DNA of 11,803 nt from positions 1 through 11,803 of the forward strand of contig JAJZKH010000013.1 of NCBI GenBank assembly GCA_021850955.1. The letters run 5' to 3'. Position 1 is the stretch's first letter; the number at the start of each line of letters is the position of its first letter. The position numbers and the translations under genes were made by a program. The notes under the pieces are model-generated. The model was not told the DNA's origin, searched no databases, and saw nothing but the letters and a program-made list of their open reading frames with translations. This DNA comes from Microcaldota archaeon. GTDB taxonomy: Archaea; Micrarchaeota; Micrarchaeia; Micrarchaeales; CABMGC01. Shown one piece after another: positions 1 through 5,913 of the stretch.

Positions 1-63
1 CATTACCCAGCCTATAAGGGCTCCGGGATATATTTTCCATGGCATAAGCTTCTTTGACTCCAT
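1..63 (-). CDS. Partial ORF of unknown function, runs off the left edge
   Basis: A reading frame open to the window edge starts at ATG 61-63 and gives 21 residues beginning MESKKLMPWK and continuing IYPGALIGWVM. An in-frame TGA lies at 79-81, so an intact gene cannot begin further upstream in this frame. The residue mix looks protein-like, but it is too short to assign to a family. It lies just downstream (in minus-strand sense) of the first copy of the 127-bp repeat. It may therefore be the tail of a rearranged gene rather than the start of a new one: frames on either side of small shifts across 12-197 also look coding. Confidence 0.25.
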   Translation of the reverse strand, partial: MESKKLMPWKIYPGALIGWVM

Positions 64-111
64 GTCATCATTCCATATTCATAAATATGGATGGGTACAT
101 TTAAAAATACT

Positions 112-238
112 GCTTTGATTCCAATACGGCGGCTTAAACCTAAACTTAATGGCTCTTCCGCAAGCAATGCATTTAGAAGAGTATAGTCGACCCACTATTA
201 TTGCTCCGGCCTTGCCTCCGAGGCTTTTGTCTCTTTCC
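112..238. repeat. Direct repeat copy 1 (127 bp)
   Basis: This 127-bp stretch recurs in the same orientation at 1775-1902. The two copies match base for base except that copy 2 has one extra C after the ATTAATG-complement region (plus-strand AATGGCTC here, AATGCGCTC there). No terminal inverted repeats, target-site duplications or complete transposase frame are visible. It is more GC-rich than the glycosyltransferase genes. On the minus strand it joins directly to a methyltransferase fragment at 238/239. All three minus-strand frames are partly open, and one of them, running on to position 12, gives a plausible 60-residue peptide (stop at 12-14). It may be a remnant of a gene that was duplicated when the intervening 1.5 kb was inserted. 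Confidence 0.85.
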
Positions 239-473
239 GCCGGATCTACAGCCACAACATCATAGCCGTGCTCCGCAAGCCAGAGTGAATACCTTCCGGG
301 CTGCTGCCGATGTCCGCAACAAGGGCTTTCCCTTCAGGCATGTATCCCTCAAGGTAGCGGACAGTGGTTATGTACTTCATTATGCCGTTCCTAAGCGCAA
401 GCCGTTTCCACTCACGGGCAGTAGAACTGGCATAGCCCTTGACTATCTCTTTGTGCAGCTTTGCTGTTTCCAT
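239..473 (-). pseudogene. Truncated, frameshifted class I SAM-dependent methyltransferase
   Basis: Reading from ATG 471-473 gives METAKLHKEIVKGYASSTAR and then a segment ending in ALVADIGSSPEG. That last stretch is the SAM-binding motif I of a class I (Rossmann) methyltransferase (hydrophobic-D-I-G-x-x-P-G). About position 296-303 the frame breaks. Shifting frame as if one base were lost in the CCGGG run restores GRYSLWLAEHGYDVVAVDPA, the expected next helix and the acidic strand-2 end that contacts SAM. The homology stops at 238/239, where the 127-bp repeat begins, so the substrate-binding and catalytic remainder is absent. Only about 80 of an expected 200-plus residues remain. An upstream ATG at 515 is possible, but METAKLH looks like the family start. 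It is surely non-functional as it stands. Confidence 0.75.
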
Positions 474-535
474 GATTAAGCCAAAGCATGCAACCATTAT
501 AAGCCTTTTCTGCAATTACAATAGCTCTGATTTAA

Positions 536-560
536 AACTATCACAATGAAATTGATAGTT
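536..560 (-). terminator. Hairpin overlapping the TylF-like gene stop codon, likely terminator
   Basis: AACTATCA (536-543) and TGATAGTT (553-560) form a perfect 8-bp stem around a 9-nt loop. On the minus strand the first arm overlaps the TAA stop of the methyltransferase gene (559-561) and the second arm runs into TTTTAAAT. The stem is AT-rich and short, so its strength is uncertain. Position and T-run suit transcript end formation for the gene just upstream. Confidence 0.4.
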
Positions 561-1263
561 ATAATTTATTCCTGTTAAAAATGAATGTTTTTCCGAATAT
601 TGATGGTATTCCGTGCTGGTAGTATGGCATAAGTGTTACTTTGTAGTTGTATTCGAATTCCTTAATTGCTTTTATTTCACCTTTATTTTGATTGCCCAGA
701 TATTCGTATATATCATCAAAATATATTATTGTCCCATCCTGCAGCAATGGTTCTAAAAATCCCAAAGCCAACTTTGCACTTGTAAAGTAGTCAACATCAA
801 TATTCACAATCGAAGGCGGAAATTTACTAAGTTTCCTTTGCAGTTTTTTAGTAAGTGAATTCTCGTAATAACCTTTAATTTTATTGAATTTTCCAGTAAA
901 CTTCGATTTTTTAACTATGTCGTCTATCATATCCATAGAGCCATAGAATTGGCCTTTTTTCCAAGCAGGGTTATAATCTTCTTTGTTTTGGTATTTAGGA
1001 AGTCCTTCAAAAGAATCAAATGCGAATATATTATATTGCTCTAATGGATTTCTAGTTTCTTTGCAATAATCTTTCAGAGCTTTTATGTAAGTTTTTAGGG
1101 AATTGCCTTCTCCAGTTCCGAATTCATAATAGTTAAAAGGATTAAATCCAAATTTGGAATAATGCTCAGAACCTTGCAAACTAAGCGTTCTAAAAAAGAA
1201 ACCGTGTAATGGATTTAAGCCTAAGACTGAGAGTACAAATTTATATTGTTTTAAGATCCTCAT
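559..1263 (-). CDS. TylF/MycF-like SAM-dependent O-methyltransferase
   Basis: This 234-residue protein has the layout of the TylF/MycF (macrocin O-methyltransferase-like) family. A SAM-binding motif I reads YYEFGTGEGNS (residues 45-55), then FDSFEGLP (82-89), then GYYENSLT (131-138). The metal/sugar-site strand is IVNIDVDYFTSAK (152-164) with Asp156 and Asp158, followed by GTIIYFDDI (177-185) with Asp183-Asp184. In characterised members these acidic residues bind Mg2+ and position a sugar hydroxyl. Length matches the family and the gene looks intact. Its place in a glycan cluster suggests it methylates a sugar residue or glycan end; the acceptor cannot be read from the sequence. Start ATG 1263 has no strong Shine-Dalgarno, but a TATA-like box lies about 50 nt upstream and a hairpin follows the stop, so it may be a separate transcription unit. 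Confidence 0.8.
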   Translation of the reverse strand: MRILKQYKFVLSVLGLNPLHGFFFRTLSLQGSEHYSKFGFNPFNYYEFGTGEGNSLKTYIKALKDYCKETRNPLEQYNIFAFDSFEGLPKYQNKEDYNPAWKKGQFYGSMDMIDDIVKKSKFTGKFNKIKGYYENSLTKKLQRKLSKFPPSIVNIDVDYFTSAKLALGFLEPLLQDGTIIYFDDIYEYLGNQNKGEIKAIKEFEYNYKVTLMPYYQHGIPSIFGKTFIFNRNKL

Positions 1264-1311
1264 AATACCAACAATGATTTATTCAATACATAAATGGCGT
1301 ACAAACGTTTC

Positions 1312-1319
1312 TTTATAAA
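1312..1319 (-). promoter_or_regulatory. Possible TATA box for the TylF-like methyltransferase gene
   Basis: TTTATAAA lies 48-55 nt upstream of ATG 1263 on the minus strand, in the short space between this gene and the preceding glycosyltransferase remnant. An archaeal start site about 25 nt downstream would leave a leader of roughly 25 nt. It is a match by eye only, in AT-rich sequence. Confidence 0.3.
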
Positions 1320-1338
1320 AATTACATGCAACTTTTTA

Positions 1339-1836
1339 TTACCTTTTATAGACTTCTAACGTTTCCCTTGCACATCTTTCCCACGTAAAGGTTCTTGCAT
1401 ATTCCATTGCTTTCTTTTTCAATTTTGTGTTGTAACCGTTTTCTTTTATATTTTCTATAATCTAGGCCATGTGATCCGGGCTCTCTGCCTCAAAGCAGTA
1501 CTTTCTTACTTCTTTTGGAATCTTTCCATATTTATAGATTATCACTGGGAGGCTGCGAGATTGGGCTTCGAGAATTGGAAGACCTTCGCCATCATGATAA
1601 CTTGGAAATATAAATACATCGAACGAATCGTAAATATTTACAAGATCATTTTCTGGAGCGAAGCCTTTGAAATTAGTATTCTTATTTTTCGATATAATTG
1701 TCGAATACTTGTATCCGAATTCCTTTTTTCCGTATATATCAAAAATTATACCCTTATCTTTTATTATATTTGCAGCTTTGATTCCAATACGGCGGCTTAA
1801 ACCTAAACTTAATGCGCTCTTCCGCAAGCAATGCAT
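1339..1836 (-). pseudogene. C-terminal remnant of a GT-B (GT4-type) glycosyltransferase, with internal TAG
   Basis: From about 1774 leftwards the minus strand encodes the C-terminal Rossmann domain seen in the two neighbouring GT-B enzymes: KDKGIIFDIYGKK, then GFAPENDLVNIYDSFDVFIF, LPILEAQSRSLPVIIYKYGK and KYCFEAESPDHMA. A TAG at 1462-1464 stands exactly where the 5914-6969 paralogue has CAG (Gln), a single C-to-T change. Past the stop the frame continues undamaged as IIENIKENGYN through TFTWERCARETLEVYKR to a TAA at 1339-1341. The N-terminal acceptor domain is missing. In its place the frame runs into repeat copy 2, where an ATG at 1836 gives MHCLRKSALSLGLS. The first Glu of the E-x7-E motif is Asp. 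The clean tail after the stop suggests recent inactivation. Confidence 0.8.
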
Positions 1837-1902
1837 TTAGAAGAGTATAGTCGACCCACTATTATTGCTCCGGCCTTGCCTCCGAGGCTTTTGTCTCTTT
1901 CC
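1775..1902. repeat. Direct repeat copy 2 (128 bp)
   Basis: This is the second copy of the 112-238 element, same orientation, identical except for one inserted C near 1815. It joins the glycosyltransferase remnant on the left (1774/1775) and the membrane-protein gene on the right (1902/1903). The membrane protein reads 21 residues into it before a stop at 1837-1839, immediately followed by the ATG used in the remnant frame. With copy 1 it brackets 1.5 kb, so homologous recombination between copies could delete that block. Confidence 0.85.
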
Positions 1903-2574
1903 ACCATATTCCTTTGCTGCTTTGAGATAAACATAAAATGTACCAATTAGAATAGCTAGAATGCCTACAGAACTAATAATAGATAAGGCAAGTGCAAGAC
2001 TATTTAGGACTTTTATTGAGGCAATCACAATAAAACTAGATACCATAAGAAAAATGATTGAAACTAGTAGAACAGCGATAAAACTAGCTTTGACTTCTAT
2101 TATTTTAACTGCAGCTGGCTGGGTTTTGTTCTTGTGCAAAAAAGAAAAAGGTTCAATACTGTGATTAGCCGTAGATTTTCCCTCTATATACCAAAAACTT
2201 ACATCCCTTAATTCTCCAAAGTGAAAATTCAGCAAAAATACTGCGGCTGCAATAACCAGCGCATTGTATGTAACTAAAGAAGTAGTGCTGACATGTGGTT
2301 TAAATAAGTATACCATAATGCTGACTAGAATAATTGTGGCTAGGGCTAAAATTTCTCCTATCTGTCTACAGTGATTTTTCTGTACATCTTTTCTGTTAAC
2401 AGATAAAGACTCTGCATAAGTCTTACACAGAAACCAATTTAAGATCAGACCGCATTTTGTAACATTTCTTTTGTTTTCCTTATTCTTACCAGATTGACTC
2501 TTTTTATAAGACTCACTGCTAAGAAAATTTAAAAGCAACCACTGCATAGTGACTTTATTTTTTTTGTTCGGCAA
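1837..2574 (-). CDS. Unrecognised four-helix membrane protein with repeat-encoded C-terminus
   Basis: I do not recognise this protein. It has a polar, Lys/Asn/Ser-rich N-terminal stretch (about residues 20-70) and four hydrophobic segments near 73-91, 99-118, 163-187 and 192-218. Between helices 2 and 3 lies a roughly 45-residue hydrophilic loop. Residues 225-245 (basic, starting GKRQKPRRQ) are encoded by repeat copy 2, so the original C-terminus has probably been replaced. The longest frame opens with TTG at 2574, 12 nt past the stop of the dehydratase gene. The first ATG is at 2547 (MQWLLLNF), and no convincing ribosome-binding site favours either. Its position at the 3' end of the sugar operon does not by itself give a role. 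It could be a truncated pseudogene. Confidence 0.5.
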   Translation of the reverse strand: MPNKKNKVTMQWLLLNFLSSESYKKSQSGKNKENKRNVTKCGLILNWFLCKTYAESLSVNRKDVQKNHCRQIGEILALATIILVSIMVYLFKPHVSTTSLVTYNALVIAAAVFLLNFHFGELRDVSFWYIEGKSTANHSIEPFSFLHKNKTQPAAVKIIEVKASFIAVLLVSIIFLMVSSFIVIASIKVLNSLALALSIISSVGILAILIGTFYVYLKAAKEYGGKRQKPRRQGRSNNSGSTILF

Positions 2575-2586
2575 ACAACTACCAAA

Positions 2587-3528
2587 TTAGTTCTTCCAAT
2601 AATCGATAGTCTTCTTCAATCCCTCTTCAAGACTATACTCTAAATCCCAGCCAATGAGTGTTTTTGTCTTAGAATTATCTCCTATAAGAACTTTCGCGTC
2701 CAGAGGTCTTTTTGGAGTCTGATTCCATAATATCTCCCCTTTAAAGTTAGTCAGTTTAGCTATGATATCTGCTGTTTCTTTTGTTGTATATCCTTTACCA
2801 GAGCATATATTGAATGTCTGCTTTATCGCTTTATCGTTTCCCAACGCTTTCATATAAGCGTTTACATGGTCATCCACGTATACCCAATCCCTGACTGCAT
2901 CTGAATCGCCAAGATATACCTTATCCTGTGAAAGCATCTGGGTGATAGTCCTTTCTATGAAGAAGTGCTTGTTGTCCTTTCTCCCGTAAGTATTGAACGG
3001 GCGCATAACTGTATATGGAAAATCGTATGCCATCCCCATATATTGGAGATAATGGTCAAATGCAACTTTCGCAACAGCATAAGGACTGTTTGGTATTAGG
3101 GGGCTTTCTTCCTTTAACTTCTCTTCCGTTGAAAGTATAGACAACCCATATTCTTCGCTGGTACCTGCAGTTATAAACTGCTTGAAATTATTAGCTTCTT
3201 GCCTACAGGCTTCCGCCAAATTCAAAGAGCCTAGGTAGTTTACTTCGCTTACTTCTATGTAGTTGTCGTAGCTGAAGCTTACTGCCGATAATGCAGCCAG
3301 ATGGATAACAGCATTTGGCTGTACTTCTTTTACTACGCTTCTTACTTTGTTATAATCAGTAAGATTGGCATGATGCTTTACTACTCCATCCTTCTGGTCT
3401 AACGAATACCTTCCAGTAACATATCTTTCCAATATATGAACTTCTATGCCTTTTTCGATAAGCTTTGGCACAAGCTCTTTACCTATGAATCCAGTAGCTC
3501 CAGTAATCAAAACTTTTTTAATCTCCAT
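2587..3528 (-). CDS. NDP-sugar 4,6-dehydratase-like extended SDR
   Basis: This is a 313-residue extended short-chain dehydrogenase. It has the NAD(P)-binding GATGFIG (10-16), HLAA (76-79) and the catalytic Tyr150/Lys154 of YAVAK. TSEEYG (123-128) puts Thr-Ser-Glu where GDP-mannose 4,6-dehydratases have TSE and RmlB enzymes have TDE, whereas 4-epimerases lack this acid pair. PFNTYGR (177-183) and RDWVYVDD (213-220) are typical for the subfamily. It probably oxidises C4 and eliminates water across C5-C6 of a nucleotide hexose to give a 4-keto-6-deoxy sugar, which the adjacent DegT-fold enzyme could use. The nucleotide and sugar are not determined, and a reductase or epimerase is possible. I chose ATG 3528 (MEIKKVLITG), as the first strand then starts normally and the upstream gene is not overlapped; ATG 3561 would add 11 residues. 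Confidence 0.8.
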   Translation of the reverse strand: MEIKKVLITGATGFIGKELVPKLIEKGIEVHILERYVTGRYSLDQKDGVVKHHANLTDYNKVRSVVKEVQPNAVIHLAALSAVSFSYDNYIEVSEVNYLGSLNLAEACRQEANNFKQFITAGTSEEYGLSILSTEEKLKEESPLIPNSPYAVAKVAFDHYLQYMGMAYDFPYTVMRPFNTYGRKDNKHFFIERTITQMLSQDKVYLGDSDAVRDWVYVDDHVNAYMKALGNDKAIKQTFNICSGKGYTTKETADIIAKLTNFKGEILWNQTPKRPLDAKVLIGDNSKTKTLIGWDLEYSLEEGLKKTIDYWKN

Positions 3529-3541
3529 ATAATCCCAATCT

Positions 3542-4726
3542 CTAATTTTTAAAGAACTCATGAAATTTAGATATAATATAATTTACTTCAGAATCTGTTA
3601 TATATTGATGACACCCAATATAAAAACCTTGGTTATTAAGCATCTTTGCTACTGGATATTTATCTTCTAAATTTGCACCGAAGAGTTTTTTATATATTGG
3701 TTGATTAGTCAATGGCAATAAATCTCTGGTTTCTATATTATTATCTTCAAGAAAATTAACAAGTTCTGTCTTATCGCCGGCTTTATATACTACCCCAAAA
3801 AGCATATACACGTTTTCAGCTCCTTCTGGAGTTTTTTGGAATTGTAAATATTCATTCAGATCTGAAAGACCTTTTAAATATTTTGCAGCTATGATTTTTC
3901 TGCGGGCAATTATTTCGTCCTTTCTATTAAGTTGTGATAAACCTAATGCTGCTTCCATTTCAGTTGCTCTGAAGCTATGCCCCAAAGTTACGAATTTAAA
4001 CCTTTTTGATATTATCTCTCTAAGCTTTTGTTTATCGTCAGTATTATCGTCGTCTATATTTAGATATATAGAATCTCTACCGTGATTCATAAGGCTCCTT
4101 AATCGTATGGCCAAATCTTTATCAGCAGTTGTATTAAGTCCGCCAACTCCAGTAACTATATAATGGGCAATATAAGTAGAAAAACACCCTATATCCCCTA
4201 AAGAACCTACTGCCCTTCCTTTATACCTAGCAAACATCGTTTCTGCAGAATCTTCTATTATTTTTAGTCTATGCTTTTTAGCTATATTAATTATAGGATC
4301 CATATCGGCAGGTAAGCCTAACAGATGAACTGGTATTATAGCCTTAGTACGTTCGGAAATTTTCTCTTCTATTTTAGATGTATCTATATTAAATGTATTT
4401 GGATCAACATCAACAAATATTGGTACAAGGCCATTGTGTAGTACTACATTTGATGTAGCTACAAATGTTACTGCAGGTACTATGACTTCATCGCCATCAT
4501 TCCAGGCGTATTTTTCTTTTAACGCAGCCACTGCAATATGCAATGAACTAGTACCACTATTTGTAAATATAGCAAACTTTGAATCATGAATCCTAGCAAA
4601 TTCTTCTTCAAATTTTTTAGAATACGGTCCGTAAGACAAACGGTTACTATCTAAAACCCTATTAACCATTTGCTTATCTTCTTTAGTTATTTCTAATCCA
4701 CCAACGCCTATATAATTTATTGACAT
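3542..4726 (-). CDS. DegT/DnrJ/EryC1-fold PLP enzyme with His in place of the catalytic Lys
   Basis: This full-length 394-residue fold-type I sugar PLP enzyme keeps cofactor-binding features of the DegT/AHBA family: NSGTSSLH (56-63) for phosphate contacts, VIVPAVTFVAT (81-91), and IIEDSAE (156-162) with Asp159 to pair with the pyridine nitrogen. The usual active-site signature SFxPxK is replaced by CFSTYIAHYIVTGVGG (181-196), placing His188 at the Schiff-base Lys. In ColD (GDP-4-keto-6-deoxymannose 3-dehydratase) and E1/AscC this Lys-to-His change converts an aminotransferase into a PMP-dependent C3 deoxygenase. The few cysteines are not arranged like the 2Fe-2S ligands of E1, so ColD-like chemistry is the better guess. 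The gene lies 13 nt upstream of the SDR start and 21 nt after the preceding glycosyltransferase. Some DegT proteins with His here have unknown roles, so the reaction is inferred. Confidence 0.8.
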   Translation of the reverse strand: MSINYIGVGGLEITKEDKQMVNRVLDSNRLSYGPYSKKFEEEFARIHDSKFAIFTNSGTSSLHIAVAALKEKYAWNDGDEVIVPAVTFVATSNVVLHNGLVPIFVDVDPNTFNIDTSKIEEKISERTKAIIPVHLLGLPADMDPIINIAKKHRLKIIEDSAETMFARYKGRAVGSLGDIGCFSTYIAHYIVTGVGGLNTTADKDLAIRLRSLMNHGRDSIYLNIDDDNTDDKQKLREIISKRFKFVTLGHSFRATEMEAALGLSQLNRKDEIIARRKIIAAKYLKGLSDLNEYLQFQKTPEGAENVYMLFGVVYKAGDKTELVNFLEDNNIETRDLLPLTNQPIYKKLFGANLEDKYPVAKMLNNQGFYIGCHQYITDSEVNYIISKFHEFFKN

Positions 4727-4747
4727 TAGAACACTTTACTATTAAAT

Positions 4748-5887
4748 TTAATAGTACTTATTATAAACTTTTTTGTAAACTTCTAAAGTTTCTCTCGCAC
4801 ATCTTTCCCAGGTAAAGCTTCTGGCATACTCTGTTGCCTCATTTCGGAGTTTTTCATTATATCCATTTTCCTTTAAATCTTCTATTATTTGCGCCATGTG
4901 CTCCGGGCTCTCTGCTTCAAAGCAGTATTTCCTGACTTCTTTTGGGATCTTTCCGTATTTATAGATTATTACTGGAAGGCCACGGGATTGAGCTTCTAGG
5001 ATTTCTAATTCGAAACCCGTATACATTACAGGATGGACATATACATCGAAAGAATCGTATATATCAACAATTTTGTCTTCAGGAGCAAAACCTTTCATAG
5101 ATATGTTTTTGTTTTTTATAATTCCATTAAGATATTTATAATCTGGACCTTTTCCATATATGTCAAAATATACTTTTTTATCATCAATTAGATTTATTGC
5201 TTCTATCGCAAATTTAACATTTTTCCTTTTCCGTAGTGTTCCAATATAACCAACTTTAAAAATCTCCTTCGTTTCTTCTAGTTTAAAAGGTTTTATATAT
5301 CTATCATCTAAACCAAGATTTACAACACTTATTTTATCTTCAGGGTAACCTAACTTAATTGCTTCATTTTTTGTTTGCGAGGATATTGCAATAAGATAAT
5401 CAGCACCTAAAGTACCTTTTAAAATAAGCTGTAAAATTTCCCAACCAAGCACATCTTTAATCTTAAATTTATTTGAAACAAATTCTTCGTAACCCAATTT
5501 GCTAGTTTTGAACGTGTTTAGATAACCAAACTCTATTGCAGTTGCAATAGTTATTTTCGCTCTTTTATTAATCCGAAAAAAATTTCCATTAATAGCTGGG
5601 TTGTGAGTTACAAAATGCCAAATATCTGCTTTTGAGTTAACATCAAATAACATGAATTTATACGCGGCGATAAAGTTAGTAAGCACACTGTATTTATTAA
5701 ATAAAGGTGAAATTTCTATAAATCTTACATTAACTGTTTTTTTGTATTTTTGAACTATATTATTACTTGTGCCTTTGGATCTAGTCCAGAAATCCAGATT
5801 GTTATATAACTCATAGGAATACCTACCTACACCAGATCCATTAGACGAGCTAAAATCTCCTTTAAAACCGATAAGATTTATTTTCAT
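4748..5887 (-). CDS. GT-B (GT4-type) glycosyltransferase with altered E-x7-E motif
   Basis: This is a 379-residue cytoplasmic or membrane-associated GT-B enzyme. The N-terminal acceptor domain has a Gly-rich loop, SSSNGSGVGRYSYEL (13-27). The linker reads YLIAISSQTKNEAIKLGY (164-181) and NLGLDDRYIK (190-199). The donor domain has VGYIGTLRKRK (212-222), FDIYGKG (241-247) and DIYDSFDVYVHP (275-286). The nucleotide-sugar motif E-x7-E reads TGFELEILE (290-298), so the first Glu is Thr290 while Glu298 is kept. ATG 5887 is the start, because GAGGT sits 5 nt before it and a TTG at 5899 only yields residues encoded by that site. It is a paralogue of the next gene upstream and of the remnant at 1339-1836, sharing a near-identical C-terminus. 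The sugar transferred cannot be told, and the Thr change may alter donor choice or impair activity. Confidence 0.85.
   Translation of the reverse strand: MKINLIGFKGDFSSSNGSGVGRYSYELYNNLDFWTRSKGTSNNIVQKYKKTVNVRFIEISPLFNKYSVLTNFIAAYKFMLFDVNSKADIWHFVTHNPAINGNFFRINKRAKITIATAIEFGYLNTFKTSKLGYEEFVSNKFKIKDVLGWEILQLILKGTLGADYLIAISSQTKNEAIKLGYPEDKISVVNLGLDDRYIKPFKLEETKEIFKVGYIGTLRKRKNVKFAIEAINLIDDKKVYFDIYGKGPDYKYLNGIIKNKNISMKGFAPEDKIVDIYDSFDVYVHPVMYTGFELEILEAQSRGLPVIIYKYGKIPKEVRKYCFEAESPEHMAQIIEDLKENGYNEKLRNEATEYARSFTWERCARETLEVYKKVYNKYY
4776..4837. repeat. 62-bp perfect match to 5939-6000 (glycosyltransferase 3' ends)
   Basis: These 62 bases within the 3' end of the 4748-5887 gene are identical to those at 5939-6000 in the next gene. 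They encode ATEYARSFTWERCARETLEV. Flanking codons diverge at once, so third positions match only inside this block, as expected for a recent conversion tract. Confidence 0.85.
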
Positions 5888-5892
5888 TGGAA

Positions 5893-5897
5893 ACCTC
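5893..5897 (-). promoter_or_regulatory. Shine-Dalgarno GAGGT that fixes the start at 5887
   Basis: The minus strand reads TTTGAGGTTTCCAATG. GAGGT, complementary to the archaeal 16S rRNA 3' end, is separated by 5 nt from ATG 5887. It overlaps the TTG at 5899 that would otherwise extend the frame by four residues, so ATG is the better start. Confidence 0.7.
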
Positions 5898-5913
5898 AAA
5901 CATTTTTAAATTT

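Noticed and set aside
112..238. The repeat as a tRNA or other structured RNA gene
   Set aside because: I looked for a GGTTCRANNCC T-arm and a pairable acceptor stem on both strands and found none.
201..479. Plus-strand 92-codon frame over the left end
   Set aside because: It lies antisense to the methyltransferase fragment, crosses the repeat edge and has no domain-like sequence; the minus-strand motif explains the openness.
1471..1800. Plus-strand 109-codon frame
   Set aside because: It is the antisense of the conserved glycosyltransferase C-terminal domain, which is clearly the real coding strand.
112..1902. The bracketed block as a classical insertion sequence or composite transposon
   Set aside because: No transposase, terminal inverted repeats or short target duplications are visible; the repeats are simple direct copies.
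2587..3528. Assigning the SDR as GalE (UDP-glucose 4-epimerase) or RmlB by name
   Set aside because: The TSE signature argues against an epimerase and differs from RmlB's TDE, but the nucleotide is not determined, so no gene symbol is given.
3542..4726. Calling the DegT-fold enzyme a perosamine synthase or other aminotransferase
   Set aside because: The Schiff-base Lys is replaced by His188, so transamination by the usual mechanism is not expected.
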